A stretch of 41,567 nt of DNA, from NCBI GenBank assembly GCA_045578425.1, contig JAZNKF010000057.1:1-41567 (forward strand). The letters are read 5' to 3'. The position numbers were made by a program, and so were the translations under genes. The notes below the pieces were generated by a model. The model was not told the origin of the DNA, searched no databases, and worked only from the letters and a program-made list of their open reading frames with translations. The DNA is from RGIG3009 sp045578425. GTDB lineage: Bacteria; Bacillota; Clostridia; Oscillospirales; Acutalibacteraceae. Position 1 is the first letter of the stretch. Each line of letters starts with the position of its first letter. Positions 24,184 to 31,503 of this stretch are shown in pieces.

Positions 24184-25627
24184 AAATAATACGGAAACTA
24201 TCTGCCATCACACAACGGCGTTGACGGGTGAAGCTGCGAGCCGAAGTGATGCCTTCACCGGTAGGACCGGCAATAGTAAAGGTGGCATGACCTTCACCGC
24301 CAAAACCAATACCCGCATACGACGGAGCGTTTTTCACAAAGATGGTGGTTTCTACCGCTTTGGCAAAGCGGGAAAGGTTGTCAATGTTTTTGGAATGCAT
24401 GTGAGCCGTGTGGCGGTTACCATGCTCCGCTTTGACTGCCAATTCGATGGCTTCGTCAATGTTGTCCACGCGCACAATAGGCAAAATGGGCATCATCAAT
24501 TCTTCTTGTACAAACAAGTGGTTGGCATCGGTTTCGCAAATGATGCAGCGGATGTCGTTGCCCACTTGGATACCGAGTTTGGCAAGCAGCACTTTGGCAT
24601 CGCGGCCCACGCAATCACGGTTGACAACGCGTTTAACTTTGCCGTTTTTGTCGGTCTTTTTATCCAAGACAATTTCGGCTAATTTATCGGCTTGTTCGGC
24701 AGTGATTTTGTAAGCACCGTTGCGAAGCATAACCGAAATGAGTTCATCGGCAATGTTGCGGAAAGCAAACACTTCTTTTTCGGCAATGCAGGGCAAGTTG
24801 TTATCGAACGTGCAACCGTCAATGATATTTTTACCGGCTTTGATGATGTCGGCAGTATCGTCAACGATAACCGGCGGGTTGCCGGCACCGGCACCAATGG
24901 CTTTTTTACCGGACGAGAGAACGGCACGTACCACGCCGGGTCCACCCGTGCAAACCAGCAAACGAATCAGCGGATGCGATTGCATGATAGCTGCAGAATC
25001 CATGGTGGGTTTTTTCATGGAGCAAACCAAGATTTCGGGGCCGCCTGCCGCTTTACAAGCGCGGTTAACCAAATCAACGGCATAGTTTGAAGTGGCAATA
25101 GCATTGGGGTGAGGATTAAACACCACACCGTTACCTGCAGCAATCATACCGATGCTGTTGCAGATAACCGTTTCACTGGGGTTGGTACTGGGAGTGATAG
25201 CACCCACCACACCAAACGGAGCCATTTCCACCAACGTTAAACCGTTGTCACCGGTTTTGGCGTTGGAAACAATATCTTCGGTGCCGGGGGTTTTATCCGC
25301 TACCAAAAGGTGTTTTAAGCGTTTGTGGTCCACGCGACCCATACCGGTTTCTTTCACGCCGAGTTCTGCCATAATCGGTGCTTCCTCACGGGTGAGGCGG
25401 CGGATTTCGGTGATGATTTTTTCGCGTTGTTCCACGCTCATGGCACGAACGGCGCGATAACCGACATTGGCGGCTTCAATCGCTTCGTTCATATCTTCAA
25501 AAATACCAATCAGCTTGCGACCGCCGTATTGGGTGGAATCCCACGAAGCGGCAGAGCCGGTTTGCATACGATTTAACACTTGACTGACTACTTGACGAAT
25601 TTCAGCTTCCGAAATAGGTGCTGCCAT
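24182..25627 (-). CDS. CoA-acylating aldehyde dehydrogenase (PduP/EutE type)
   Basis: A 481-residue enzyme oxidising a short aldehyde to acyl-CoA with NAD and CoA. It has GVVGAITPSTNPSETVICNS, CTGGPGVVRAVLSSGKKAIG, GAGNPPVIVDDTA, and the catalytic Cys280 in TFDNNLPCIAEKE. Residues about 7-22 (SEAEIRQVVSQVLNRMQ) form the N-terminal encapsulation-type helix, followed by a short linker. ATG 25627 has AAGGAG upstream. In this operon the most likely substrate is L-lactaldehyde; propionaldehyde or acetaldehyde are the family alternatives. The gene lies between the DeoR gene and pduL at the distal end of the BMC operon. Confidence 0.93.
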   Translation of the reverse strand: MAAPISEAEIRQVVSQVLNRMQTGSAASWDSTQYGGRKLIGIFEDMNEAIEAANVGYRAVRAMSVEQREKIITEIRRLTREEAPIMAELGVKETGMGRVDHKRLKHLLVADKTPGTEDIVSNAKTGDNGLTLVEMAPFGVVGAITPSTNPSETVICNSIGMIAAGNGVVFNPHPNAIATSNYAVDLVNRACKAAGGPEILVCSMKKPTMDSAAIMQSHPLIRLLVCTGGPGVVRAVLSSGKKAIGAGAGNPPVIVDDTADIIKAGKNIIDGCTFDNNLPCIAEKEVFAFRNIADELISVMLRNGAYKITAEQADKLAEIVLDKKTDKNGKVKRVVNRDCVGRDAKVLLAKLGIQVGNDIRCIICETDANHLFVQEELMMPILPIVRVDNIDEAIELAVKAEHGNRHTAHMHSKNIDNLSRFAKAVETTIFVKNAPSYAGIGFGGEGHATFTIAGPTGEGITSARSFTRQRRCVMADSFRII

Positions 25628-25676
25628 TTCAATCACTCCTTAAGAAACTTTAACTATATACATCGGGCAAGTCGAA

Positions 25677-26435
25677 TCAGCAGACCAATTCGACGCCATT
25701 GTCTCTGAAATATTCAATCCATCGTTCAGAGGGGGGTTCATCCGTGACAACGGTATCCACATCACGGATATCGCATACTTTCACAAACGATATTTTATCA
25801 AACTTGGTACCGTCAATCGCCAAAATACGGCGGTCGGCAGCAGCAAAAATAGCTTGTTTGATTTGGGAATCTTTTTCGTTGGAATCGGTAATTCCCATGG
25901 AAATGTCAATGCCTTTGGAAGAGCAAACCGCCAAATTGACGTGAAAACCGCGAATCATTTTTTCGGCAGAGGCACCGACAAGCGAAAGCGCGCCTTCTTT
26001 TAACGAGCCGCCGGTGGACAAAATGTTCCAACCTTCTTTGTCGGCAAGTTCCAGCATGATTTCCACTGAGTTGGTAATCAAGGTGATGTTTTTGAGTTGT
26101 TTAATGTACTTGATAACGAAAATAGCGGTGGAACTGGCATCCAACATGATATAATCGCCATCGTGAATCATTTCACCGATTTTTTCGGCAATGCGTTGCT
26201 TGCGCTCAACGTTTGAGCGTTTACGTACGCTGTACGGTAAGTCGACGTTAACCGTTTGATTGGCAACGGCACCGCCGTATGTTTTTTTTGCCAAGCCCTC
26301 ATTATCCAGTTTTTCCAAATCGCGGCGAATCGTTTCCTCGGTTACACCGAAATCGCGACTCAAATCGGCAACAATCACCTTGCCCTCCACAGAAAGTTTG
26401 GCAAGGATAGCGTTGCGGCGTTCAATGGCTAACAT
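25677..26435 (-). CDS. DeoR-family transcriptional regulator
   Basis: A 252-residue repressor-type regulator. The N-terminal winged helix is typical (MLAIERRNAILAKLSVEGK, DLSRDFGVTEETIRRDLEKL, then KTYGGAV), and the C-terminal ISOCOT-like domain has LDASSTAIFVIKYI, ITLITNSVE and DRRILAIDGTKF. DeoR proteins normally respond to a phosphorylated sugar, which suits a compartment fed by a ketose-1-phosphate. ATG 26435 is chosen: AAGGAGG lies 11 bases before it and the conserved family N-terminus starts there. It sits inside the BMC operon, so it is probably autoregulated; candidate operators flank the promoter at 32862-32890. Confidence 0.92.
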   Translation of the reverse strand: MLAIERRNAILAKLSVEGKVIVADLSRDFGVTEETIRRDLEKLDNEGLAKKTYGGAVANQTVNVDLPYSVRKRSNVERKQRIAEKIGEMIHDGDYIMLDASSTAIFVIKYIKQLKNITLITNSVEIMLELADKEGWNILSTGGSLKEGALSLVGASAEKMIRGFHVNLAVCSSKGIDISMGITDSNEKDSQIKQAIFAAADRRILAIDGTKFDKISFVKVCDIRDVDTVVTDEPPSERWIEYFRDNGVELVC

Positions 26436-26454
26436 AATAACGAAATCCTCCTTG

Positions 26455-27003
26455 TTACAGGATACTGCGCCAAGTTTTTTCGTCGGGATGGGGGATAACT
26501 GCACTATCAAGGAACATACCGGTTTCACCGGCGTTGTTTTTCGCTTTGTCAATGGCTGCTTGTACAGCGGCAATTTCGCCGGTTAACAACAAGTACGATT
26601 TGCCGCACATACCGCGTGCCAAGCGCAATTCAATTAATTCCACTTGCGCGGTTTTAGCCGCAATATCGGCTGCCACAATGGCGGCGGCGGCGGTAAAGGT
26701 TTCCAATACACCCAGTGCATCGGGCTCGCCAATATCGGTCGAGCCGTAAAGTGCGGTAAAAATCGATTCGTGCGGGTTGCCCAGCACAAAACTGTCGAGC
26801 AATGTGTCGGGATAATGTACCGAAGCGGCTTCCACAGCAGCTTTCACAGCACTCAAATCACCGCTGATGAGAACAATGTATTTGCCGGGACACACGGTGC
26901 TGGCTTCCAAAATATCGACTTCGGAAGTTTTTACCATGCGGTCGGCAGCACTCATACCGGAGGCTACGGTTTTATATTCGACCATACCAATGGCTTTTCT
27001 CAT
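26455..27003 (-). CDS. pduT: BMC-T shell protein, PduT-like
   Basis: A 182-residue tandem-BMC protein forming pseudohexameric trimers of the shell. The first BMC domain (about 1-90) begins RKAIGMVEYKTVASGMSAAD, the second (about 95-182) begins EPDALGVLETFTAAAAIV. Cys38 in ASTVCPGKYIVL falls at the exact position of the Cys that holds a [4Fe-4S] cluster at the trimer pore in PduT. This, and the PduS-like gene just upstream with a 4-base overlap (ATGA), point to electron transfer across the shell. It is the only trimeric shell protein in the window. Confidence 0.92.
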   Translation of the reverse strand: MRKAIGMVEYKTVASGMSAADRMVKTSEVDILEASTVCPGKYIVLISGDLSAVKAAVEAASVHYPDTLLDSFVLGNPHESIFTALYGSTDIGEPDALGVLETFTAAAAIVAADIAAKTAQVELIELRLARGMCGKSYLLLTGEIAAVQAAIDKAKNNAGETGMFLDSAVIPHPDEKTWRSIL

Positions 27004-28334
27004 ACTGTAACCTCCTTAATGGTGATAACGGAATCGGTAATCGAAGTAATTTTGCCGTTTATCGGAGCGTGCAGGGAAACACCCAGTGCTTCTGCCGATA
27101 CTTCGGCAATCAGTTGACCTTCTGTGACAACATCGCCCACGCTTACCACCGGTTTGGCGGGTGCGCCGATATGTTGCGATAACAGCACGCGCAATTCGGC
27201 AGGTTTCACGACGGTATCGGACAACGGAGCCGAACAATTATATTGCGACAGTCCCAAACGAGCCATTAAACGACCCATGGGAATACGGCGATATTTACGT
27301 GCTTCGCTGACCGGTTGCAGTTCGGGCGCTTGGGGCGGGCGTACGCCGTGTTGGCGCAAGCCGTCTTTGCACGCCGCTAACAAAGAACGGGGCGAAAGAC
27401 CTTGACCGCAAGAGTACAGTTCACACAGACCGCAACTGCAACAGAAGAATGAGTTAACATACGGGGTGGCGTCGTTGGTGACACCGTTGGAAGCGTACAA
27501 CATGAATTTGTGCGGTTCAATCGGATGCCCCAGCAGATAACGGGGGCACAGCTCTGTGCAGTAATTGCACTGGCAACAAGCCGCCATGGCACGCTTCATA
27601 TCAATAGAAGGCTTTGCCTGTTTTTTCTGAATTAAAGGATGGTCTGCCGGCAAGACCAAAATAGCGTTGGTGGTTTTGGTAACCGGCTCAAACGGACTGC
27701 CCAAGCGTCCCATCATGGGGCCGCCGATGCAATAAGCAGGGTGAGGGGTGGTAACACCGCCTGCTAAATCCAGCAGTTCCTGAAAAGAGGTACCCAACGG
27801 TACCCGCAAGGTAACAGGAGAGGCAACCTCGCCCGCCACCGTAACAAACTTGTGTGTTACGGGTTTACCGGATAACAATTGTGCTACGTTATACACGGTT
27901 TCGACATTGAATACCGTAATGCCGATGGAAATCGGCAAGCCGCCTGCCGGCACGACTTTACCGGTGGCTTCGTAAATCAGTACCACTTCGTCACCGGCAG
28001 GATAAACTTCCGGCAACAAGCACAAAGACATATTCGGGTGTGATGCCATGTGCTGTTTAACAGCATCAATGGTGCGACCGTAAGAACGCTTGACGGCAAT
28101 AATAACCGACTTAGCCTCTACGGCTTCAGCCAAGATATGAAGGGCATCCACAATTTCCCCGGCGTACCGTTCCAGCATTTGACGGTGCAATTTGAGCAAC
28201 GGCTCGCATTCTGCACAGTTCAAAATCAGTGTATCGGCACGCTTATCTAATTTGGCGTAAGAGGGGAAACCGGCACCGCCGGCACCAACCACGCCGCCGT
28301 CACGAAGAACGGCTTTGAGTTCATTTATGTTCAT
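27000..28334 (-). CDS. pduS: PduS-like RnfC-family iron-sulfur flavoprotein
   Basis: A 444-residue protein homologous to RnfC/NuoF and to the cobalamin reductase PduS. It starts with the glycine-rich VGAGGAGFPSYAKL and has the flavin-site NCAECEPLLKLHRQM. Two cysteine clusters for [4Fe-4S] centres lie at about residues 252-262 (ACCQCNYCTELCP) and 297-308 (CCSCGLCELYSC). A C-terminal SLBB/biotinyl-lipoyl-like part ends in VVTEGQLIAEV and GKITSITDSVI. No cobalamin enzyme is present in this operon, so a role in moving electrons through PduT to recycle NADH or activate another protein is more likely than B12 reduction. It overlaps both neighbours (14 bases with the vertex gene, 4 with pduT). Confidence 0.9.
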   Translation of the reverse strand: MNINELKAVLRDGGVVGAGGAGFPSYAKLDKRADTLILNCAECEPLLKLHRQMLERYAGEIVDALHILAEAVEAKSVIIAVKRSYGRTIDAVKQHMASHPNMSLCLLPEVYPAGDEVVLIYEATGKVVPAGGLPISIGITVFNVETVYNVAQLLSGKPVTHKFVTVAGEVASPVTLRVPLGTSFQELLDLAGGVTTPHPAYCIGGPMMGRLGSPFEPVTKTTNAILVLPADHPLIQKKQAKPSIDMKRAMAACCQCNYCTELCPRYLLGHPIEPHKFMLYASNGVTNDATPYVNSFFCCSCGLCELYSCGQGLSPRSLLAACKDGLRQHGVRPPQAPELQPVSEARKYRRIPMGRLMARLGLSQYNCSAPLSDTVVKPAELRVLLSQHIGAPAKPVVSVGDVVTEGQLIAEVSAEALGVSLHAPINGKITSITDSVITIKEVTV

Positions 28335-28602
28335 GATTACTCAAACCAATACCACTGTCGACAATACCGACGATTGCGGCGTCAACCGGAGCCTCTGCCA
28401 TATTGCAACCGATGCGAGCAGCACTGCCGGTGGCAACCAAGACCGTTTCACCGATGCCGGCGCCTACGTTGTCAACCGCGACGATTTTCGAGGACGTGCC
28501 GCCGAGTTCGGCGAGAGGTTCTATCACCATGAATTTACTGCCGATTAAGTTTTCATTTTTGCGTGTGGAAACAATGCTTCCCACAACTTTTCCGACGAAC
28601 AT
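28321..28602 (-). CDS. EutN/CcmL-type BMC vertex protein (BMC-P)
   Basis: A 93-residue pentamer-forming protein that caps the vertices of the icosahedral shell. It has the family start MFVGKVVGSIVSTRKNENLIG, VAVDNVGAGIGETVLVATGSAAR and VDAAIVGIVDSG. The ATG at 28602 is preferred to the GTG at 28611 because AGAAAGG is well placed before it and the family begins at MFVGKV. Its end overlaps the pduS start by 14 bases. It is the only vertex protein in the window. Confidence 0.93.
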   Translation of the reverse strand: MFVGKVVGSIVSTRKNENLIGSKFMVIEPLAELGGTSSKIVAVDNVGAGIGETVLVATGSAARIGCNMAEAPVDAAIVGIVDSGIGLSNHEHK

Positions 28603-28642
28603 CGTGCTCACCTTTCTCTTAAGTGGTTTCTTGAGTGGGTCA

Positions 28643-28678
28643 GAACGCGGAGAGAGCGAACGCTCTCTCCGCGCGTTC
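28643..28678 (-). other. Intercistronic GC-rich hairpin in the BMC operon
   Basis: GAACGCGGAGAGAGCG and CGCTCTCTCCGCGCGTTC form a long GC-rich stem between the last BMC-H gene and the vertex gene. There is no T tract on the minus strand, so it is more likely an mRNA stability or processing site than a full terminator; it could lower expression of the distal genes relative to shell hexamers. Confidence 0.7.
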
Positions 28679-28686
28679 TACCTAAA

Positions 28687-28965
28687 TTACTTCAAAACGG
28701 GAAGGATTTTTTCCACATCGCCGTGAGGACGCGGGATAACGTGAGTAGCGACCAATTCGCCCAATTTGGCAGCCGACGAAGAACCGGCTTCCACAGCGGA
28801 TTTGACAGCACCTACGTCACCGCGGACCATGACGGACACCAAACCGGAACCGATTTTCTCGGTGCCGATTAAAACGACGTTAGCCGCTTTAACCATAGCA
28901 TCCGCCGCTTCGATTGCGGCAACCAAACCTCTGGTTTCGACCATACCCAATGCTTCCAATGCCAT
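28687..28965 (-). CDS. BMC-H shell protein 1
   Basis: A 92-residue single-BMC-domain hexamer protein forming the main shell facets. It starts ALEALGMVETRGLVAAIEAA, with the pore region TEKIGSGLVSVMVRGDVGAV and the C-terminal ATHVIPRPHGDVEKILP. It differs from BMC-H 2 at about six positions and from BMC-H 3 at a similar number, so these three are recent duplicates. AAGGAGG precedes the ATG. It is followed by the GC-rich hairpin at 28643-28678. Confidence 0.95.
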   Translation of the reverse strand: MALEALGMVETRGLVAAIEAADAMVKAANVVLIGTEKIGSGLVSVMVRGDVGAVKSAVEAGSSSAAKLGELVATHVIPRPHGDVEKILPVLK

Positions 28966-29012
28966 TGTTGTTTCCTCCTTAAAATTGATATGTTTTTTTG
29001 GAATACGAAAAA

Positions 29013-29369
29013 TTATTTCAGCGTCGGTAAGATTTTCTCAACGTCGCTGTGCGGACGCGGGATGACATGCATTGCTACCAACTCGCCCAGCTTGGAGGCG
29101 GACGAAGAGCCGGCTTCAACGGCGGCTTTAACAGCGCCTACGTCACCGCGAACCATGACAGATACCAAACCGGAGCCGATTTTTTCAGTGCCGATTAAAG
29201 TGACGTTAGCCGCTTTAACCATCGCATCGGCTGCTTCAATAGCAGCGACCAAACCTCTGGTTTCGACCATGCCCAATGCTTCCAGTGCCATTTTCTTAAC
29301 CTCCTTTACCGGTGCGGATTTCGGTGCCTCAACGGCAACCTCAGCAGTAACTTGTTTTTCTTCAGCCAT
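29013..29369 (-). CDS. BMC-H shell protein 2 with N-terminal extension (two possible starts)
   Basis: From ATG 29369 the product is 118 residues: a 26-residue Ala/Glu/Val/Lys-rich extension (AEEKQVTAEVAVEAPK and on to KEVKK) and a complete BMC domain starting MALEALGMVETRG. From ATG 29291 the product is a plain 92-residue BMC-H. ATG 29369 overlaps the preceding stop (TAATG), which favours coupled translation; ATG 29291 has a strong internal AAAGGAGG that encodes part of KEVKK. Both forms may be made. The BMC domain has the same pore region TEKIGSGLVS as BMC-H 1 and 3. Hexamer-forming shell role is clear; the function of the extension is not. Confidence 0.9.
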   Translation of the reverse strand: MAEEKQVTAEVAVEAPKSAPVKEVKKMALEALGMVETRGLVAAIEAADAMVKAANVTLIGTEKIGSGLVSVMVRGDVGAVKAAVEAGSSSASKLGELVAMHVIPRPHSDVEKILPTLK

Positions 29370-29668
29370 TATGAATTACCTGCCTTTCGTTGAATACGTG
29401 CGGCGCTCAAATTGACCATCCGCATAGTTTCTTCGTGCGGGCTGGCAATGACCGCGTGAGCTACCGGCTTGATGATGGACCCGGCAACGGCGCTTTCTAC
29501 CGCAGCCGTCACAGCCGAAACATCACCTTGCACGATAACGGTAACTAACCGTCCGCCCAATTTGCGTTCCCATGTAACAAAGTCGACATTTGCCGCTTTG
29601 CACATAATGTCTAAGCAGTCAATACCGGCAGTAACACCGGAGACTTCTACCAGTCCCAAAGATTTCAT
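29369..29668 (-). CDS. BMC-H shell protein 4 (divergent pore)
   Basis: A 99-residue BMC-H protein, clearly different from the three near-identical copies. It starts KSLGLVEVSGVTAGIDCLDI, carries FVTWERKLGGRLVTVIVQGD around the pore (KLGGR in place of KIGSG), and has a basic C-terminal tail AARIQRKAGNS. Its Cys residues in GIDCLDIMCKAA are also unusual. A hexamer with a different pore would admit other metabolites. AAGGAG precedes the ATG; its stop overlaps the start of BMC-H 2 by one base (TAATG). Confidence 0.92.
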   Translation of the reverse strand: MKSLGLVEVSGVTAGIDCLDIMCKAANVDFVTWERKLGGRLVTVIVQGDVSAVTAAVESAVAGSIIKPVAHAVIASPHEETMRMVNLSAARIQRKAGNS

Positions 29669-29682
29669 TTACGAAAAACTCC

Positions 29683-29958
29683 TTAAATTTTCGGCAGAAT
29701 TTTTTCCACATCGCCGTGAGGACGCGGGATAACGTGAGTGGCGACCAATTCGCCCAATTTCGAGGCAGAGGACGAACCGGCTTCAACGGCGGCTTTGACA
29801 GCGCCTACGTCGCCGCGAACCATGACGGACACCAAACCGGAACCGATTTTTTCCGTGCCGATAAGAACAACTTCTGCAGCTTTGACCATAGCATCGGCTG
29901 CTTCGATGGCGGCGGTGAGGCCGCGGGTTTCTACCATACCAAGAGCTTCGTTAGACAT
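29683..29958 (-). CDS. BMC-H shell protein 3
   Basis: A 91-residue hexamer-forming shell protein, near-identical to BMC-H 1 and 2 after its first residues (MSNEALGMVETRGLTAAIEA, pore TEKIGSGLVS, end DVEKILPKI). AAGGAGG lies before the ATG. It is separated by 14 bases from BMC-H 5 upstream and BMC-H 4 downstream. Confidence 0.95.
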   Translation of the reverse strand: MSNEALGMVETRGLTAAIEAADAMVKAAEVVLIGTEKIGSGLVSVMVRGDVGAVKAAVEAGSSSASKLGELVATHVIPRPHGDVEKILPKI

Positions 29959-29972
29959 ATTAATTAGCCTCC

Positions 29973-30287
29973 TTAATTTTTATCAAAAGCGTTTAGCTTA
30001 AGCATACGTTCTGTGTCTTCTTCGGTGCTTGTCATCACATGTGTGGTAACAACACCGGTGATTTGATTTACTGCTTGTTCAGCAGCGGCAACCGCCGCCG
30101 TAACGTTGTCGACTGTGCCGCGGAATTTCACCGCTACAATCAACGGTACAGGTAATTTGTCGGCGTTTGCGGGTTTGTTTTTGTCGAAGTTTTCCACGAC
30201 GACATCGGCGGCTTTGCAGCCGGCGTCACACGCGACAAACGCGGCAACCAACCCGTAAACTTCCACAATACCGGTGGCCATACCCAT
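29973..30287 (-). CDS. BMC-H shell protein 5 (insertion before pore strand)
   Basis: A 104-residue BMC-domain protein of divergent type. It begins GMATGIVEVYGLVAAFVACD and ends VVTTHVMTSTEEDTERMLKL, but between the first helix and the pore strand it has an extra polar loop, NFDKNKPANADKLP, replacing the GTEKIGSG turn of the other copies. That places charged and Asn residues close to where the hexamer pore would be. GGGGCG precedes the ATG. It is the first shell gene after the three enzyme genes. Confidence 0.88.
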   Translation of the reverse strand: MGMATGIVEVYGLVAAFVACDAGCKAADVVVENFDKNKPANADKLPVPLIVAVKFRGTVDNVTAAVAAAEQAVNQITGVVTTHVMTSTEEDTERMLKLNAFDKN

Positions 30288-30300
30288 TTACATTCGCCCC

Positions 30301-31503
30301 TTATTTGTTAATGACGGCGATTTTCAAACCTTCCATTTTCAAGTTGGTGATTAACGCCTCGTTGATTTGTTCCAGCGGGTATCTGTGGGTGATTAATTTT
30401 TCCATCGGCAATCCGATACCTTTGGCGCGTTTGAGGAAATCAAACGTGGTAGCGTAATCGCGCAGAGTATATACCCAAGAACCCACCGTAGTGATTTCTT
30501 TGGAGCAAATATCAAAGTGGGGATTGATGGTGGCGTCGCCGCCGTTAATGAAGAAGCCCAATTCGCACAAGCCGCCGCCGTTGCGGATGAACTTGTAGAT
30601 GTTGGCGTGGGCCACCGGAGAACCGGTGCATTGGAAAGCAAAATCGGCAAGATAACCGCCAAATGCTGCTTTCACACCGCCTGCCAAAGCATCGATGCCT
30701 TGGAATTCTTTGAAGTTAACGGTTGCCGAAGCGCCCATTTCGCGAGCAAAACTCAAACGTTTGGCTTCGCCGTCAACAGCAACAATGTTTTCGATACCCA
30801 TCGTGCGCAATACAGCAATACAAATCAAGCCGATAGGACCGCAACCTTGCACCACCACGCGGCTGTTAAAGCGTAAAATACCGGTGGTCTTTGCGCGTTC
30901 GACGGCGTGTACCAACACAGCACACGGTTCAATCAAAATACGGGAATCCAAATCCAAGTCACTGACGTTGAAAACGGAGGAACCTTTGTGCAAAATAATG
31001 TAGTCGGCAAACCAGCCTTTGAAGTGGTCTTCGTCATCGGGGAGCAAGCCGTACACATCGGCAGCACCGACGTTTTGTTTGTTTAAGTCAAACATGGTGA
31101 TATCCGGGTCGTCGTGCAACGTTACACAAGTAACGACTTTGTCACCGACTTTGAGCGGTTTACCGGCACTGTCTTTGGTGACATTTTTACCGATTTTAAC
31201 AATCTCGCCCGTGCCTTCGTGTCCGAGCACGACCGGAATCAAACCAAAGGGGTCGCGTTTGAATTCGTGAGCATCGGTACCGCAAACACCGCAGCCTTCG
31301 ACTTTGACCAAAATGTCATCGTCTCCGATAGCGGGGAGCGCGTACTCTTGCAATTCGAATTTTTCGGGTTGTACCAACATAGCAACACGTGCTTTTTGCG
31401 GAATGTTGCCGCCGGCAGCTGAGGGGGCGGCTGCAGTGGTACCCTTCATGCCGTCCAAAACTTGCCGGACAATTTCTTCAATGTTGGAAGAATTGATATC
31501 CAT
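30301..31503 (-). CDS. Zn-dependent medium-chain alcohol dehydrogenase with encapsulation-type N-terminus
   Basis: A 400-residue MDR-family dehydrogenase (threonine/sorbitol-type). Catalytic zinc ligands are in EGCGVCGTDAHEF, VLGHEGTGEIV and LIEPCAVLVHAVE; the Rossmann motif is VVQGCGPIGLICIAV. The four-Cys structural zinc lobe is missing. Residues about 5-20 (SSNIEEIVRQVLDGMKG) form an amphipathic helix, followed by an Ala/Ser/Gly linker, as in BMC cargo. Its expected job is to reduce lactaldehyde to 1,2-propanediol with NADH, or the reverse. Many Pdu and GRM compartments use an iron-dependent enzyme here instead. It overlaps the preceding glcG-like stop by one base (TAATG), with GGAGGCAC upstream. 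Confidence 0.9.
   Translation of the reverse strand: MDINSSNIEEIVRQVLDGMKGTTAAAPSAAGGNIPQKARVAMLVQPEKFELQEYALPAIGDDDILVKVEGCGVCGTDAHEFKRDPFGLIPVVLGHEGTGEIVKIGKNVTKDSAGKPLKVGDKVVTCVTLHDDPDITMFDLNKQNVGAADVYGLLPDDEDHFKGWFADYIILHKGSSVFNVSDLDLDSRILIEPCAVLVHAVERAKTTGILRFNSRVVVQGCGPIGLICIAVLRTMGIENIVAVDGEAKRLSFAREMGASATVNFKEFQGIDALAGGVKAAFGGYLADFAFQCTGSPVAHANIYKFIRNGGGLCELGFFINGGDATINPHFDICSKEITTVGSWVYTLRDYATTFDFLKRAKGIGLPMEKLITHRYPLEQINEALITNLKMEGLKIAVINK

Noticed and set aside
26455..26573. N-terminally extended DeoR protein starting at 26573
   Set aside because: The extension overlaps the BMC-T gene and lacks a ribosome binding site, while the family start at 26435 has AAGGAGG.
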